A stretch of DNA of 64,000 nucleotides from Natrinema salaciae. Lineage in GTDB: Archaea; Halobacteriota; Halobacteria; Halobacteriales; Natrialbaceae. The notes below the pieces were generated by a model. It did no database searches. It was not told the origin of the DNA and saw only the letters and a list, made by a program, of their open reading frames with translations. The translations under genes and the position numbers were made by a program. The stretch lies in contig NZ_FOFD01000001.1 in the NCBI RefSeq assembly GCF_900110865.1, positions 806,001 through 870,000 on the forward strand, in the 5' to 3' direction. Of the stretch, positions 15,481-25,260 are shown piece after piece (positions within the stretch are counted from its first letter, which is position 1; each line of letters starts with the position of its first letter).

Positions 15481-15864
15481 ATGACTTCGATAGAAAAGAT
15501 TACTGTGGCTTGTAAGTCTCCCGATCGACTCGCGACGTTCTGGGGGCAGGCGCTCGAGCGCGACCGAGCGGATCTGCCACCGGAACTGGCCGGCGGGGCG
15601 GACGACCCGGACCACGTCGTCCTCGCGGCCGCCGATCGAGCGCCACCCCTTCTGTTCAAGCGAATGCCGAAGGGGTCCACCGAGGACATCCCCATCCACC
15701 TCGATTTGGCGACGGGAGACAGGGCGGCAACGGTCGAACGACTCGAGGCGCTGGGTGCGAGCGCGATCGAGACGAAACGCGAACGCGTCGGCGGTCGAAC
15801 CGCGGAGTGGACCGTGATGGAGGATCCGGAAGGGAACGGGTTCTGCGTCTGCGACCGAGAGTAA
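15481..15864 (+). CDS. VOC-superfamily (glyoxalase-like) protein
   Basis: 127 residues starting MTSIEKITVACKSPDRLATF. Paired beta-alpha-beta modules are visible: an N-terminal half ending LLFKRMPKG, and a second ending WTVMEDPEGNGFCVCD, the usual DPxGNxFxV signature of glyoxalase-like domains. Histidine in IPIHLDLATGDR begins the second module. It is probably a small dimeric enzyme or binding protein with unknown substrate. It precedes tmcA by 55 bp and may share a transcript. Confidence 0.8.
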   Translation: MTSIEKITVACKSPDRLATFWGQALERDRADLPPELAGGADDPDHVVLAAADRAPPLLFKRMPKGSTEDIPIHLDLATGDRAATVERLEALGASAIETKRERVGGRTAEWTVMEDPEGNGFCVCDRE

Positions 15865-15919
15865 CCGACACGAGAGCGCGTTCCGGTGCCTATTACTCCG
15901 GCAGCGCGAACAGCGACGT

Positions 15920-18205
15920 ATGAACGCGGACGTCGACGCAGTCGCCCTCGCGGAGTCGCTGTTCGACGAGGCGACGAGAGCGAACGAGCGACGGTTGCTG
16001 GTCCTCGCGGGCGACCGCGGGCGGGGATACGACGCCCTCGAGTCGCTTCTCGAGGCCCTCCCGGTGCCGATCACCGGGACCACGGTAGTCGGCCCCGACG
16101 ACCGCCTCCGCTGTGAACACCTCCCGCAGGCCAACGCGGGTGAACTCCTCGGAACGACGCGGGACGTGATCGCCGTCGACGCCCACGACGAACTCCGGCC
16201 GAACGCGCTCGGCAAAGTCGTCGGCGCGGTCGACGGCGGCGGCCTCCTGATCCTGCTCGCGCCGTCGCTCGAGACGTGGCCAGACCGGCGCGGCGGGTTC
16301 GACGAGTCGCTCGCGGTCCCGCCGTTCGAACTCGACGACGTCACCGGGCGGTTCACACGCCGGCTCGTCGAGACGCTGCGGGTCCACCGCGGCGTCGCGA
16401 TCGTCGACCTCGAGCGGGGGCGAGTCGAGGCCGACGGACTGACCGATCCGGCCCCCCGGTCGGCGACGACCGCTCCTGCTCCCGCTCCGCCCCCGAATTG
16501 CCGATTTCCGGCCGCCGCCTACGAGGCCTGCCTCACGGCCGACCAGGTCGACGCCGTCGCCGCCTTCGAGTCGCTGTCCGAGGCCGATCGAGCCGTCGTG
16601 CTCGAGGCCGATCGCGGCCGGGGCAAGTCCAGCGCGGCCGGACTGGCCGCAGGCGCGTTCGCCGCCGACGGCGAGGACGTGCTCGTGACTGCGCCCGCCG
16701 CCCGGAACGCGAGGGAACTGTTCGATCGGGCGAGGGAGCTCCGTGAGACGCTCGAGGACGGCGGCTCTACGGACGACGACGAGATCGGGACCGATTCCCG
16801 TCCGATCGAGACGGCAGCCGGCGGCTCCATCTCCTTCCGCGAGCCGACCGCGGCCGTCGCGGAAGTCGGATCGGCGGACGTCGTCATCGTCGACGAAGCC
16901 GCCGCGCTCCCCGTCTCGACGCTCGAGTCGCTGCTCGCCGCCGATCGGATCGCCTTCGCGTCGACGATCCACGGCTACGAGGGCGCGGGACGTGGGTTTT
17001 CGGTCCGCTTCCGCGACCGACTCGGAGAGAGCGACCACGCGGTGACCGACTGCACGCTCGTCGAACCGATCCGATACGCGGCCGGCGATCCCGTCGAGGT
17101 GTGGGCCTTTCGCGCGCTCTTGCTGGACGCGCGCCCGCCCGTCGAGCCGCTCGTGGTCGACGCCGATCCCGAGACCGTCGAATACCGCCGGCTCGAGCCC
17201 GACGAGCTGCTCGCTGACGAGCGCCTGCTCCGCGAGGCGTTCGGGCTGCTCGTGCTCGCCCACTACCGGACCGAACCGAACGACCTCGCGCGAGTACTCG
17301 ACGCGCCCAACCTCGAGGTCCGTGCGTTACTCCACGACGGTCACGTCGTCAGCGTCGCCTTGCTCGCACGCGAGGGAGCCCTTCCCCCGGACATCCGAGC
17401 GATGATGTACGAGGGCGGCCGGGTCCGCGGGAACATGCTGCCGGACGTGCTGACGAGCCAGCTGCGAGACGAGGCGGCAGCCGAGCCGGCCGGCCGCCGC
17501 GTCGTCCGCATCGCGACCCACCACGCGGCTCGCTCGCGAGGGCTCGGGTCGCACCTGCTCGAGTGCATCCGGGAGGAGTACGGCGATGCCATCGACTGGC
17601 TCGGCACCGGCTTCGGGGCGACGCCCGGTCTCCTCGCGTTCTGGCGCGCGAACGGCTACCGGACGGTTCACGTCTCGACGACGCGCAACGACGCCAGCGG
17701 CGAGTACTCGGCGCTCATGCTCGCACCGACGAGCGACGCGGGGACGGCGTTACACGACCGCCACGCCGACTGGTTCGTCCGCCGATTCGGCTCGCTCTGT
17801 ACGGACGCGCTCGACGACCTCGAGCCCGACGTCGCCCGCGCGGTGCTTCGGAGCGTCGACGCCGACGCCGGACCCCCGCTCGAACTCTCGGCCCACGAGT
17901 GGCGCGTCGTCGCCGGTGCCGCCTACGGACCGGGGCTGTTCGACGTCGATCCCGGGCCGTTCCGAGCGCTCGTCGTCCGCTACTTCGTTGACGATCCCGA
18001 CACTGTCGACCTGACCGGTCGCGAGGAACGGCTCCTCGTCCTGCGCGCGCTCCAGGGGCGAGCGTGGGAGACCGTCGCCGACCGCCTCGCGTACCCCTCC
18101 GCCGGGCAGTGCATGCGAGCGCTCGGCGACGCGTGCTGCCCGCTAGTCGACCACTACGGAACGGACGCAGCGCTCGAGGTACGGGAGCGGTTCGCGAACG
18201 ACTAA
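15920..18205 (+). CDS. tmcA: tRNA(Met) cytidine acetyltransferase TmcA
   Basis: 761 residues. Domain order follows the TmcA/NAT10 family: N-terminal DUF1726-like domain, RecD-like ATPase with Walker A EADRGRGKSSAAGLAAG (about residues 230-246) and DEAA Walker B (VVIVDEAAALPVS), a GNAT domain with acetyl-CoA loop ARSRGLGSHLLE, then a C-terminal tRNA-binding region. The enzyme makes N4-acetylcytidine using acetyl-CoA and ATP; in archaea targets extend to rRNA and other RNAs. The start at 15920 agrees with the usual length. Confidence 0.93.
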   Translation: MNADVDAVALAESLFDEATRANERRLLVLAGDRGRGYDALESLLEALPVPITGTTVVGPDDRLRCEHLPQANAGELLGTTRDVIAVDAHDELRPNALGKVVGAVDGGGLLILLAPSLETWPDRRGGFDESLAVPPFELDDVTGRFTRRLVETLRVHRGVAIVDLERGRVEADGLTDPAPRSATTAPAPAPPPNCRFPAAAYEACLTADQVDAVAAFESLSEADRAVVLEADRGRGKSSAAGLAAGAFAADGEDVLVTAPAARNARELFDRARELRETLEDGGSTDDDEIGTDSRPIETAAGGSISFREPTAAVAEVGSADVVIVDEAAALPVSTLESLLAADRIAFASTIHGYEGAGRGFSVRFRDRLGESDHAVTDCTLVEPIRYAAGDPVEVWAFRALLLDARPPVEPLVVDADPETVEYRRLEPDELLADERLLREAFGLLVLAHYRTEPNDLARVLDAPNLEVRALLHDGHVVSVALLAREGALPPDIRAMMYEGGRVRGNMLPDVLTSQLRDEAAAEPAGRRVVRIATHHAARSRGLGSHLLECIREEYGDAIDWLGTGFGATPGLLAFWRANGYRTVHVSTTRNDASGEYSALMLAPTSDAGTALHDRHADWFVRRFGSLCTDALDDLEPDVARAVLRSVDADAGPPLELSAHEWRVVAGAAYGPGLFDVDPGPFRALVVRYFVDDPDTVDLTGREERLLVLRALQGRAWETVADRLAYPSAGQCMRALGDACCPLVDHYGTDAALEVRERFAND

Positions 18206-18247
18206 TCCGTCGTCTGTCTATGCCGGCGAGTTCACCTCGCGAAGCCC

Positions 18248-18988
18248 TCAGAAGAGCCGTCGGAGCAGCCCCTCCGGCGCGAGATCCAGAAACCACGCGA
18301 CGAGCCGCCAGCGCCGCGTGACGTACGCGTGGGCTCGCTTTCGCTCGATCGCTCGAGCGATCTGATCCGCCGCCGTCTCCGGCGAACACTCCCAGAACCC
18401 GCCCAGAGAGAGGTCGGTGTCGACGAAACCGGGCTCGACGGTCGTAATCGTCACGTCGGCGTCCCTGTCCCCCTGCCGGCTGCGCAACCCCTCGAGATAC
18501 GTCGAGACGTAGGCCTTCGAGGCGTTGTACGCCTGGACGTTCCCCGTCCCGAAGTGGGCCGCGACCGAGGAGATGCCGACGAGGTGGCCGTCCGCCTCGC
18601 TCGCGTGATCGGGGGTTTGCTCGAAGTACGCCATCGCGGCCGTCGCGATCGCCGTGAAGCCGCGCACGTTGACGTCGATCGTCTCCCGTTCGGGCTCCCA
18701 CTCGAGGTCGCGGTTGACGTGGGCGACGCCGGCGCTGATGACGACGAGATCGACGGGCGGCATCGCGTCGGCGAGCTCGAAAAAGCCCCGTCGGGCGTCC
18801 TCGGGGTCGGTGACGTCCATCGTCGCGACGTACGCTTTCGTCGGTAGCTCCGCTCCGATCCGGCGCATTCGCTCCGTTCGACGGGCGGCCAGCCCGATTT
18901 CGTAGCCGTCGGCGGCGAGCCGTCGGGCCAGCGCTTCGCCGATGCCCGACGACGCGCCGACGATGATCGCGCCGCGCTGGTGGGTCAT
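18248..18988 (-). CDS. SDR-family oxidoreductase
   Basis: 246 residues from MTHQRGAIIVGASSGIGEALA. Rossmann motif GASSGIGE, conserved NxG equivalent VVISAGVAHVN, catalytic Ser in GISSVAAHFG and YNASKAY with the Tyr-x3-Lys pair. It is a classical NAD(P)-dependent short-chain dehydrogenase; the C-terminus (WRLVAWFLDLAPEGLLRRLF) is hydrophobic and may associate with membrane. Substrate unknown. It converges with tmcA. Confidence 0.87.
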   Translation of the reverse strand: MTHQRGAIIVGASSGIGEALARRLAADGYEIGLAARRTERMRRIGAELPTKAYVATMDVTDPEDARRGFFELADAMPPVDLVVISAGVAHVNRDLEWEPERETIDVNVRGFTAIATAAMAYFEQTPDHASEADGHLVGISSVAAHFGTGNVQAYNASKAYVSTYLEGLRSRQGDRDADVTITTVEPGFVDTDLSLGGFWECSPETAADQIARAIERKRAHAYVTRRWRLVAWFLDLAPEGLLRRLF

Positions 18989-19065
18989 GCACACAGGTTC
19001 GGAGCCGCCTACGTAACACTACTGGAGGCAGTAGGCCTTTGCCGCGGTCCGTCGTCGTAGCCGGT

Positions 19066-19551
19066 ATGGTCGACGCCGTTACCGTCGTCGCGATCGCGTT
19101 GCTCGTCGGCGCCATCGTCGGCGCCGCCGTGCCGATGGTCCCCAGCGGCCTCCTCTCGCTGGCCGGGCTCGTCGTCTACTGGTGGGGGGCCGGATTCGCG
19201 GAGCTGAGCCGCCTCACCTTTGCCGTCCTCGTCCTCATCGCCATCGTCACCGCGCTCGTCGAGTTCTTCGGCGGCTCGATCGCCGCGCGGGCCGGCGGCG
19301 CGTCCTGGCTGACCACCGCCGTCGCCGCCGTCGTCGGGATCGTCCTCATGATCGTCAGCGGCCCGCTCGGGCTACTCGCCGGCCTCTTCGGGACCGTCTT
19401 CGTCCTCGAGTTCGTCCGCAACGGCGAACTCGAGGGAAGCGCGCGCTCGGCCGTCTACACGACCGTCGGGACCCTCGCGTCGACGGCGGTCCAGGTCCTG
19501 CTGACGGCGTCGATCCTGCTCGGATTCATCGTCGCCGTCTTCCTCCTGTAA
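19066..19551 (+). CDS. DUF456 membrane protein
   Basis: 161 residues, four or five predicted transmembrane helices. A glycine/alanine-rich pattern (LLVGAIVGAAVPMVPSGLLS, ...GLLAGLFGTVFVLEFVRNG) is typical of the DUF456 family, which has no known activity; its glycine-zipper-like helices may associate. The start MVDAVTVVAI at 19066 is preferred over an upstream in-frame ATG at 19039. It lies divergent to the SDR gene. Confidence 0.8.
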   Translation: MVDAVTVVAIALLVGAIVGAAVPMVPSGLLSLAGLVVYWWGAGFAELSRLTFAVLVLIAIVTALVEFFGGSIAARAGGASWLTTAVAAVVGIVLMIVSGPLGLLAGLFGTVFVLEFVRNGELEGSARSAVYTTVGTLASTAVQVLLTASILLGFIVAVFLL

Positions 19552-19593
19552 TCGGGGAAACACTGAAGGCATGGGTGTCGTTCACACGAATAG

Positions 19594-19758
19594 ATGGCGT
19601 GTTCCGAGCCCGACTGCGAACGTCCCGCCGCGGTCGAGTTACACATCCCCTGGGCCGAGAACCGGCTAGTCTGTGCCGCCCACGCCCGCGTGCTCGGTCG
19701 GCGGGACGGCATCGTCGCCGATCCGTTCCCCGAACGGGCAGACGACCTGCTCGAGTAG
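19594..19758 (+). CDS. Small zinc-finger-like protein (54 aa)
   Basis: ATG at 19594, TAG at 19756-19758, 54 residues. It begins MACSEPDCERPAAVELHIPW, then a second pair CAAH, giving Cys-x4-Cys ... Cys-x2-His. The C-terminus is acidic. Codon use matches its neighbours and it ends well before gltX. It is too short for many gene callers. Similar 50-60 residue haloarchaeal proteins with CxxxxC...CxxH exist in my recollection, and such micro-zinc-fingers are abundant there. Function unknown. Confidence 0.65.
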   Translation: MACSEPDCERPAAVELHIPWAENRLVCAAHARVLGRRDGIVADPFPERADDLLE

Positions 19759-19838
19759 GCGACCGACGCGACCGTCTCGGCTCTCGATACCGCCCTCGTG
19801 ATCGAGCGCGGTCGGCGCGTGCCGCCGCTTCGCGAGCG

Positions 19839-21569
19839 CTAGGGGTGGGCGTAGTACGCGACCGTCTCCTCGTCCTCGTGGCGGTCGATTCTCGCGAACC
19901 CGACCCGCTCGAACTGCACCACGTCGTCGGTCTCGAGGTCGCCGACGCCCGGTTCCGCGTGTCCGGTCACGTCGCCGTCCATCGTTCGCATGCGGACGGC
20001 GACGCTCTCGGCGGCGGGTACCCAGTGGACGACGTCGACGCCGCCCTCGCGGACCGCGTCGATGTCGTCGGCCGTGTACTCGAGGACGCCGTCGGCGAAC
20101 CGGAAACAGCCCAGACCCTTCAGCCAGATACGCGGGTCGTCCGCCTCGTCGGGATCGGGGATGTCCGCGCGCTCGAGCATGACGGCGTCGCCGACCGGAA
20201 TATCGCGGACGCCGCGGTCCTCGTGGTTGGGGTGGAGCGGCGGGGTCGCCGCCGCGGGCGGCTCCCCGGTGAGGGGGAGCTGATTGCCGTCGCGGACGAG
20301 GAATCGACGGTCGGTCTCCTCGTCGATCAGGTCGCGGTTGTTCGCGTAGATCGAACTCATCGCGAGGTCGACGTCGGTGGTCGAGGTGCCCAGCCCGACC
20401 ATCGCCTCGACGATGGCTTCACCCCGGATACCGCGTCGTCGCAAGCTCTTGAGCGTAGGCGCTCGCGGGTCGTCCCAGCCGTCGAGTTCGCCAGCGTCGA
20501 TCAGCTCCGAGATGGTCGACGTGCTCATCTTGACGTCGTAGTCGTCCAGCTGGACGTGGCCCCAGTGGACGACCTCGGGATACTCCCAGCCGAAGTAGTC
20601 GTAGACGAACTGCTGGCGTTTCGCGGAGTCTTGCAGATCGATCCCGCGGATGATATGCGTGATCTCGACCAGGTGGTCGTCGATCCCCGACTGGAAGTCG
20701 AGCATCGGCCAACAGCGGTAGTCGCTGGCCTCCTCGCGGGGGTGTGGCGTGTCGATCATCCGGAAGGCCACCCAGTCGCGCAGCGCTGGGTTCTTGTGCT
20801 CGATGTCGGTCTTGACCCGCAGGACCAGTTCGCCGCTGCTGTACGCCCCCGCGATCATATCCTCGAACTCCTCGAGCACCGTCTCCGCGTCCTTGTCGCG
20901 GTGTGGACAGGCCTCACCCGCGTTCTTCAGTTCCGAGAACGCCTCGCCCGAGCAGGAACAGGTGTACGCACCGCCCATCTCGATCAGCTCGCGGGCGTGC
21001 TCGTAGTAGGTCTCGAGCCGATCGCTCGCCCTGTAGGTCGCGTCGGGCTCGAATCCGAGATAGTCGAGATCTTCGAGGATCGCGTCGTAGGCGTCGAGGT
21101 CCGGCCGTTTGGTTTCGGGATCGGTATCGTCGAACCGGACGCAGAACCAGCCGTCGTAGCGCTCGCGGTAGGTGCCGATGACGGCCGGCATCCGCGCGTG
21201 GCCGACGTGCCACGGCCCGTTCGGGTTCGGTGCACACCGCATTCGGATCTCGTCGTACTCGTCGGCGTTCGGCAGGCTCGGCAGATCGTGTTCGTCTTCC
21301 TCCTCCTCGGCCTCGATCGCGGCCAGCTCGTCGGGCGCGATCTCCTCGAGACGGGCCCGTTTCTCCGCGTAGTCGAGATCGTTGACGCGGCCCACGACGC
21401 CGCCAACGATACCGGGAACGGCGTCGGAGTGCTCGCGAAAGTCGGGGTTGTCGCCCATCAGCGGTCCCATGACGGCACCGACCGCGGCGTCGCTCTCGTG
21501 TTTGACGGCGTTCAACAGCGCGTGCTTCTCGGCCTCGCGCTCGACGCGCTCGCGTAACTCGTCGTCCAT
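19839..21569 (-). CDS. gltX: Glutamyl-tRNA synthetase, archaeal type
   Basis: 576 residues. Class I signatures: NGPWHVGHARMP (HIGH motif as HVGH) and DVKMSTSTISE (KMSKS equivalent). The C-terminal half is the beta-barrel anticodon-binding domain of GluRS/GlnRS-A type. Archaea use this enzyme to charge both tRNA-Glu and, as a mis-charged intermediate, tRNA-Gln. The MDDELRERVEREAEK start at 21569 is preferred; upstream in-frame sequence is Arg-rich. It lies downstream of idsA with a small lipoprotein gene between them. Confidence 0.96.
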   Translation of the reverse strand: MDDELRERVEREAEKHALLNAVKHESDAAVGAVMGPLMGDNPDFREHSDAVPGIVGGVVGRVNDLDYAEKRARLEEIAPDELAAIEAEEEEDEHDLPSLPNADEYDEIRMRCAPNPNGPWHVGHARMPAVIGTYRERYDGWFCVRFDDTDPETKRPDLDAYDAILEDLDYLGFEPDATYRASDRLETYYEHARELIEMGGAYTCSCSGEAFSELKNAGEACPHRDKDAETVLEEFEDMIAGAYSSGELVLRVKTDIEHKNPALRDWVAFRMIDTPHPREEASDYRCWPMLDFQSGIDDHLVEITHIIRGIDLQDSAKRQQFVYDYFGWEYPEVVHWGHVQLDDYDVKMSTSTISELIDAGELDGWDDPRAPTLKSLRRRGIRGEAIVEAMVGLGTSTTDVDLAMSSIYANNRDLIDEETDRRFLVRDGNQLPLTGEPPAAATPPLHPNHEDRGVRDIPVGDAVMLERADIPDPDEADDPRIWLKGLGCFRFADGVLEYTADDIDAVREGGVDVVHWVPAAESVAVRMRTMDGDVTGHAEPGVGDLETDDVVQFERVGFARIDRHEDEETVAYYAHP

Positions 21570-21670
21570 TACCGAGCGGTATTCGCGCCCGGCCCAAAAC
21601 CTTCGCGATTCGCGGTATCGTCCCCGTCCTCGTCGGTCGCCTCGCCGAGTCACGGCCCCTCCGGCGGCCG

Positions 21671-22321
21671 TCAGTCGGCGAGGTCCTCCGCGTACACTCG
21701 CGTGTTGAGGACGTTACTGATGAGAAGGATCGCGGCCGTGCCCGCGCCGGAGACGCCGCGTTCGGTCTCGTTGGAGTCGGTTTCGCCGTCCGTCCCGTTC
21801 CCGCCGCTCGACCCGTCACCGTCGGTTCCCGTTTCGTTGTCGCTCCCCGTCCCACCGTCTCCGACGGCCGCGTTGTATCGTTCACACCACTCCGTCTTGA
21901 CCCCCCAGCCGTGGGCCTGTCCGTCGAACGGGGTCGTGTTCTCCGCAAAGAGCATTCCGACTCCAGCGCCGTGTTTCACGAGAATCTCGTTGTAAACGGT
22001 CGTGATAACCTCGATCTCTCGTTTCGACTCCGCCTCCGTCTCGGCTTGCGAGTCGTACTCGAGAACCAGATCGGACTCGTCCCACCGGAGCGATTCGACC
22101 GGAATGTCGTTTCGCTCGACGAGCGTATAAAACTCGCCCGGCGTCCCCGATCGCGGGTCGCTCGGCTCCTCGGGCTCGATCTCGGTTTCGTTCGCGCCGG
22201 CGCTCCCGAGCAGCGAGCCGAGACAGCCGGCGGTCGCGGTCGTCCCGACCGCCGCGGCCGTGCCGAGAAACCGTCGCCGAGAGGGAGTGCTTGCGGGGTC
22301 GCAGGCGAAATCGTCGGTCAT
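21671..22321 (-). CDS. Tat-exported lipoprotein
   Basis: 216 residues. The N-terminus has the twin-arginine motif SRRRFLG and a lipobox-like TAGC at about residues 31-34, so it is folded before export and lipid-anchored on the outer face. The middle (residues 55-140) is a compact acidic domain (LVERNDIPVESLRWDESDLV, ITTVYNEILVKHGAG) of a haloarchaeal family I recall as DUF8159-like. A Gly/Asn/Asp/Thr-rich linker precedes a hydrophobic C-terminal stretch (GAGTAAILLISNVLN). Function unknown. It lies between gltX and idsA on the same strand. Confidence 0.7.
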   Translation of the reverse strand: MTDDFACDPASTPSRRRFLGTAAAVGTTATAGCLGSLLGSAGANETEIEPEEPSDPRSGTPGEFYTLVERNDIPVESLRWDESDLVLEYDSQAETEAESKREIEVITTVYNEILVKHGAGVGMLFAENTTPFDGQAHGWGVKTEWCERYNAAVGDGGTGSDNETGTDGDGSSGGNGTDGETDSNETERGVSGAGTAAILLISNVLNTRVYAEDLAD

Positions 22322-22438
22322 GTACGCCGGTCGGGACGGCACCCGCAAAAAGATCCGGACGATATCGAACGGTGAGTTCGGGCGGAGTCGGCGGCGACGG
22401 CCACCCCTCGCCGAGCGGGGGCGCGCCGCCAGCAGTCG

Positions 22439-22445
22439 AAAAAAA
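22439..22445 (-). terminator. T7 terminator after idsA
   Basis: Minus-strand T7 run about 44 nt beyond the idsA stop codon; it ends the rnj-idsA operon before the lipoprotein gene. Confidence 0.5.
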
Positions 22446-22488
22446 CCTGGTCCCGAGCGACGGTGACGGCCTCGAGCGGCCACCTCGC

Positions 22489-23541
22489 TCAGTAGCCGCG
22501 TTCGATCAGGTAGTCCGCGACGTCACAGAGGAGGTCGCGGGCCTCGTTGTCCGGCAGTAGCTCGATCCGATCTTTCCCCTGCTCGACCAGCTCGCGAGCC
22601 GTTTCGTTGGCGTAGGAGATCGAGCCGGCCGCCTCGAGTTCGGCGACCGCGTCGTCGATCTCGGCCTCGGTGACCGCGTCGACGTCGTCGGTATCGACCA
22701 GGCCGTCGACGTCGACGCCCTCGTTGCGGGCGTGGACGGTGATCAGCGTCTGCTTGTTCTCGACGAGATCGCTCCCGCGCTGTTTCCCGAGCCGTTCGCT
22801 GGGAACCGTCAAATCCAGCACGTCGTCCTGAATCTGGAACGCGCGGCCGATGTCGAGTCCGTAGCCGTAGAGCGCGTCGATCGTCTCCTCGTCGGCACCC
22901 AGCAAGATCGCGGGGAGGGACGCCGAGGCCGCGTACAGCACGGCCGTCTTCTGCTCGACCATCTCGAGGTACTCCTCGGGCGAGACGTCGGTACGCTCCT
23001 CGAAGGTGACGTCCAGGGACTGCCCCTCACAGATCTTCGTGCAGGTGGTCGCGAGCACGTCCAGCGCTTCGACGATGCGGTCCGGTTCGGCGCGCGTATC
23101 GAGCATGATCTCGAACGCCTTCGAGTAGAGCGTGTCGCCGGCCAGGATCGCCGTCTCGAGGTCGTATTCCTTGTGAACGGCGGGAACGCCGCGACGGAGG
23201 TCGTCGTCGTCCATGATGTCGTCGTGGATCAGGGTGAACGACTGGATGACCTCGACGCTGACGGCGGCGGCCATCACGTCGACCGGGCCGCTCTCGTCGA
23301 GCGGGGTGAACGACCGGTACTCCGCCGACAGCGGGTCGACGTCGCCCAGGGCCTCCGCGGTCGTCAGCAGGACGGCCGGCCGCAGTCGTTTGCCCCCGGC
23401 GTCCAGCAGGTACCGGGAGGCCTCGTAGAGCCGTTCGGGTCGCTGGATCGGCAGCTCTTCGGGAATCGCTTCGTTGACCTGCTCGCGGCGCTGCCGGATC
23501 GCCTCGAGCACCGCCTCTTCGCGTGCCTCGGGACTCGTCAT
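22489..23541 (-). CDS. idsA: Geranylgeranyl (polyprenyl) diphosphate synthase
   Basis: 350 residues. First Asp-rich motif LIHDDIMDDDDLRRG (DDxxxD-type) and second QIQDDVLDLT are clear, as are GKRLRPAVL and the lysines of the substrate pocket. The enzyme condenses IPP with allylic diphosphates to the C20 precursor of archaeal lipids. It follows rnj by one base, so the two are co-transcribed and probably coupled. The mvk-ipk pair of the same pathway is 8 kb away in this window. Confidence 0.93.
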   Translation of the reverse strand: MTSPEAREEAVLEAIRQRREQVNEAIPEELPIQRPERLYEASRYLLDAGGKRLRPAVLLTTAEALGDVDPLSAEYRSFTPLDESGPVDVMAAAVSVEVIQSFTLIHDDIMDDDDLRRGVPAVHKEYDLETAILAGDTLYSKAFEIMLDTRAEPDRIVEALDVLATTCTKICEGQSLDVTFEERTDVSPEEYLEMVEQKTAVLYAASASLPAILLGADEETIDALYGYGLDIGRAFQIQDDVLDLTVPSERLGKQRGSDLVENKQTLITVHARNEGVDVDGLVDTDDVDAVTEAEIDDAVAELEAAGSISYANETARELVEQGKDRIELLPDNEARDLLCDVADYLIERGY

Positions 23542-23542
23542 A

Positions 23543-24895
23543 TCAGTCGACTAGCTGGATGAGGTTTCCGTTGCGCGTGACGTGGAGGTCGCGCCCGAGC
23601 TTGTACCCCTCGCTTTCGCAGAGGTTGACGTAGCTGGAGTAGCCGCTCATGTCCTGGTGGGCCGGAATGATGTGCTGGGGCTGCAACGCGTCGAGCATCT
23701 CGTAGTGGCCCTCCTGGTTGAGGTGGCCCGAGACGTGGATGTCGTCGTAGACCCGTGCGCCCTGCATACCGAGCAGCTTCTCGGCCTGATAGCGCTGGCC
23801 CTCGTTGGTCGGCTCGGGGATCACGCGGGCGGAGAAGACGACCTTGTCGCCGTCGTCCAGTTCGTACGGCGTCTCGCCGCGGGCCATTCGGGTAAGCATC
23901 GCGCGGGGTTCGCCCTGGTGACCGGTGACGACGGGCAGGTAGTTCTCCTTGCCCTCGTTCATGATCCGCTTGAACGTGCGGTCGACGGACTTGCGGTGGC
24001 CGAACATCCCCAGATCGTCGGGGAAGTCGACGAAGTCGAGTCGTTCCGCGGTTCCGGAGTACTTCTCCATCGACCGGCCCAGCAACACGGGCTGGCGACC
24101 GATGTCCTTGGCGAACTCGACGAGGCTCGTGACCCGCGAGATGTGGCTCGAGAACGTGGTGGCAACGATGCCGCCGTCGTAGTCCTCCATGCTGTAGAGG
24201 ACGTCGCGGAGGTGTTCCCGGGCGACGTTCTCGGAGGGAGTCCGGCCTTTCTTGTTGGCGTTGGTACAGTCCTCGATGTAACAGAGGACGCCCTCGCCTT
24301 CGCGACCGATCTCGCGGAACCGGTCCATGTCGATCGGGTCGCCGATGACGGGGGTGTGGTCCATCCGCTTGTCGAGCCCGTAGACGACCGCGCCCTCGGG
24401 CGTGTGGAGGACTGGATTGATCGCGTCGATGATCGAGTGGGTGACGTTGACGAACTCGAGGTCGACCGCGCCAGAGTCGCCGATCGACATCGTCTCGCCG
24501 GCGTCCATCTTGACCAGGTCGTTCTCGACGCCGAACTTCTGTTCGCCCTCGATCTGCTGTTTGACCAGTTCGATCGTAAACGGCGTGGCGACGACCGGCG
24601 CGTTGTACCGGTGGGCCAGCTTCGAGATCGCACCGATGTGGTCGAGGTGACCGTGGGTCGGGACGATGGCCTTGACGTCGCCCTCGAGATCGCTCATGAC
24701 GCGGTCGTCGGGGATCGCGCCCATGTCGATCAGATCGAGACTGTGCATCCGCTCGGTTTCGACGTTGTCGTGGATCAGGACCTGCGAGAGGTTCAGACCC
24801 ATGTCGAAGATGACGACGTCGTCGCCGGCGCGGACGGCCGTCATCTGCCGTCCAACTTCTTCGTAGCCGCCGATTGTTGCAATTTCGATTTCCAT
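23543..24895 (-). CDS. rnj: Ribonuclease J, archaeal
   Basis: 450 residues beginning [20 protein letters not shown]. Metallo-beta-lactamase motif [10 protein letters not shown], then beta-CASP motifs ([41 protein letters not shown]). It is a 5'-3' exoribonuclease of the aRNase J type. It lies in the archaeal arrangement rnj-idsA. The ATG at 24895 is preferred over one 12 bases upstream. Confidence 0.93.
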   Translation of the reverse strand: MEIEIATIGGYEEVGRQMTAVRAGDDVVIFDMGLNLSQVLIHDNVETERMHSLDLIDMGAIPDDRVMSDLEGDVKAIVPTHGHLDHIGAISKLAHRYNAPVVATPFTIELVKQQIEGEQKFGVENDLVKMDAGETMSIGDSGAVDLEFVNVTHSIIDAINPVLHTPEGAVVYGLDKRMDHTPVIGDPIDMDRFREIGREGEGVLCYIEDCTNANKKGRTPSENVAREHLRDVLYSMEDYDGGIVATTFSSHISRVTSLVEFAKDIGRQPVLLGRSMEKYSGTAERLDFVDFPDDLGMFGHRKSVDRTFKRIMNEGKENYLPVVTGHQGEPRAMLTRMARGETPYELDDGDKVVFSARVIPEPTNEGQRYQAEKLLGMQGARVYDDIHVSGHLNQEGHYEMLDALQPQHIIPAHQDMSGYSSYVNLCESEGYKLGRDLHVTRNGNLIQLVD

Positions 24896-25260
24896 GGTTC
24901 GTAGCACTGAAAGCCGCTGAATGGACTCTCATCGAAACGGTCCGCGGACTCCTAGTCGTACGGCCCCGGCATCTTGCAGCGCGTCGGCCATCCCGCTATG
25001 CGCTCGGTACGACGGCGGATCCGTCTTCGATAGCTCGCGACATCGCAAGCCCCGAACGCACTTGCCCGCGGGTTTCGCTACTGCCATCTACACGCCCGGG
25101 TGTTAAAAACGCAGTGGGTTGGCCCGTCCGCCGTTGCGTCGCCCGTGGCGACGGTTTTGGGAGCCCTCGTCGGCAATCGTCGGACGCTTCCACACACCGC
25201 AATCCATTTGCCGGTCGCTCCGAAATCGGTGGTCAATATCATGCTTTCGGAGGGATCGTC
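24896..25260. other. 365-bp divergent region between rnj and trkA
   Basis: A TTAAAAA element at about 25104-25110 can act in both directions (minus TTTTTAAC for rnj, plus TTAAAA for trkA), leaving leaders of roughly 130-200 nt. Nearer trkA, TCAATATCA (about 25234-25242) is a second candidate, and a GGAGGG Shine-Dalgarno sits 10 nt before the GTG start. No RNA gene recognised. Confidence 0.4.
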
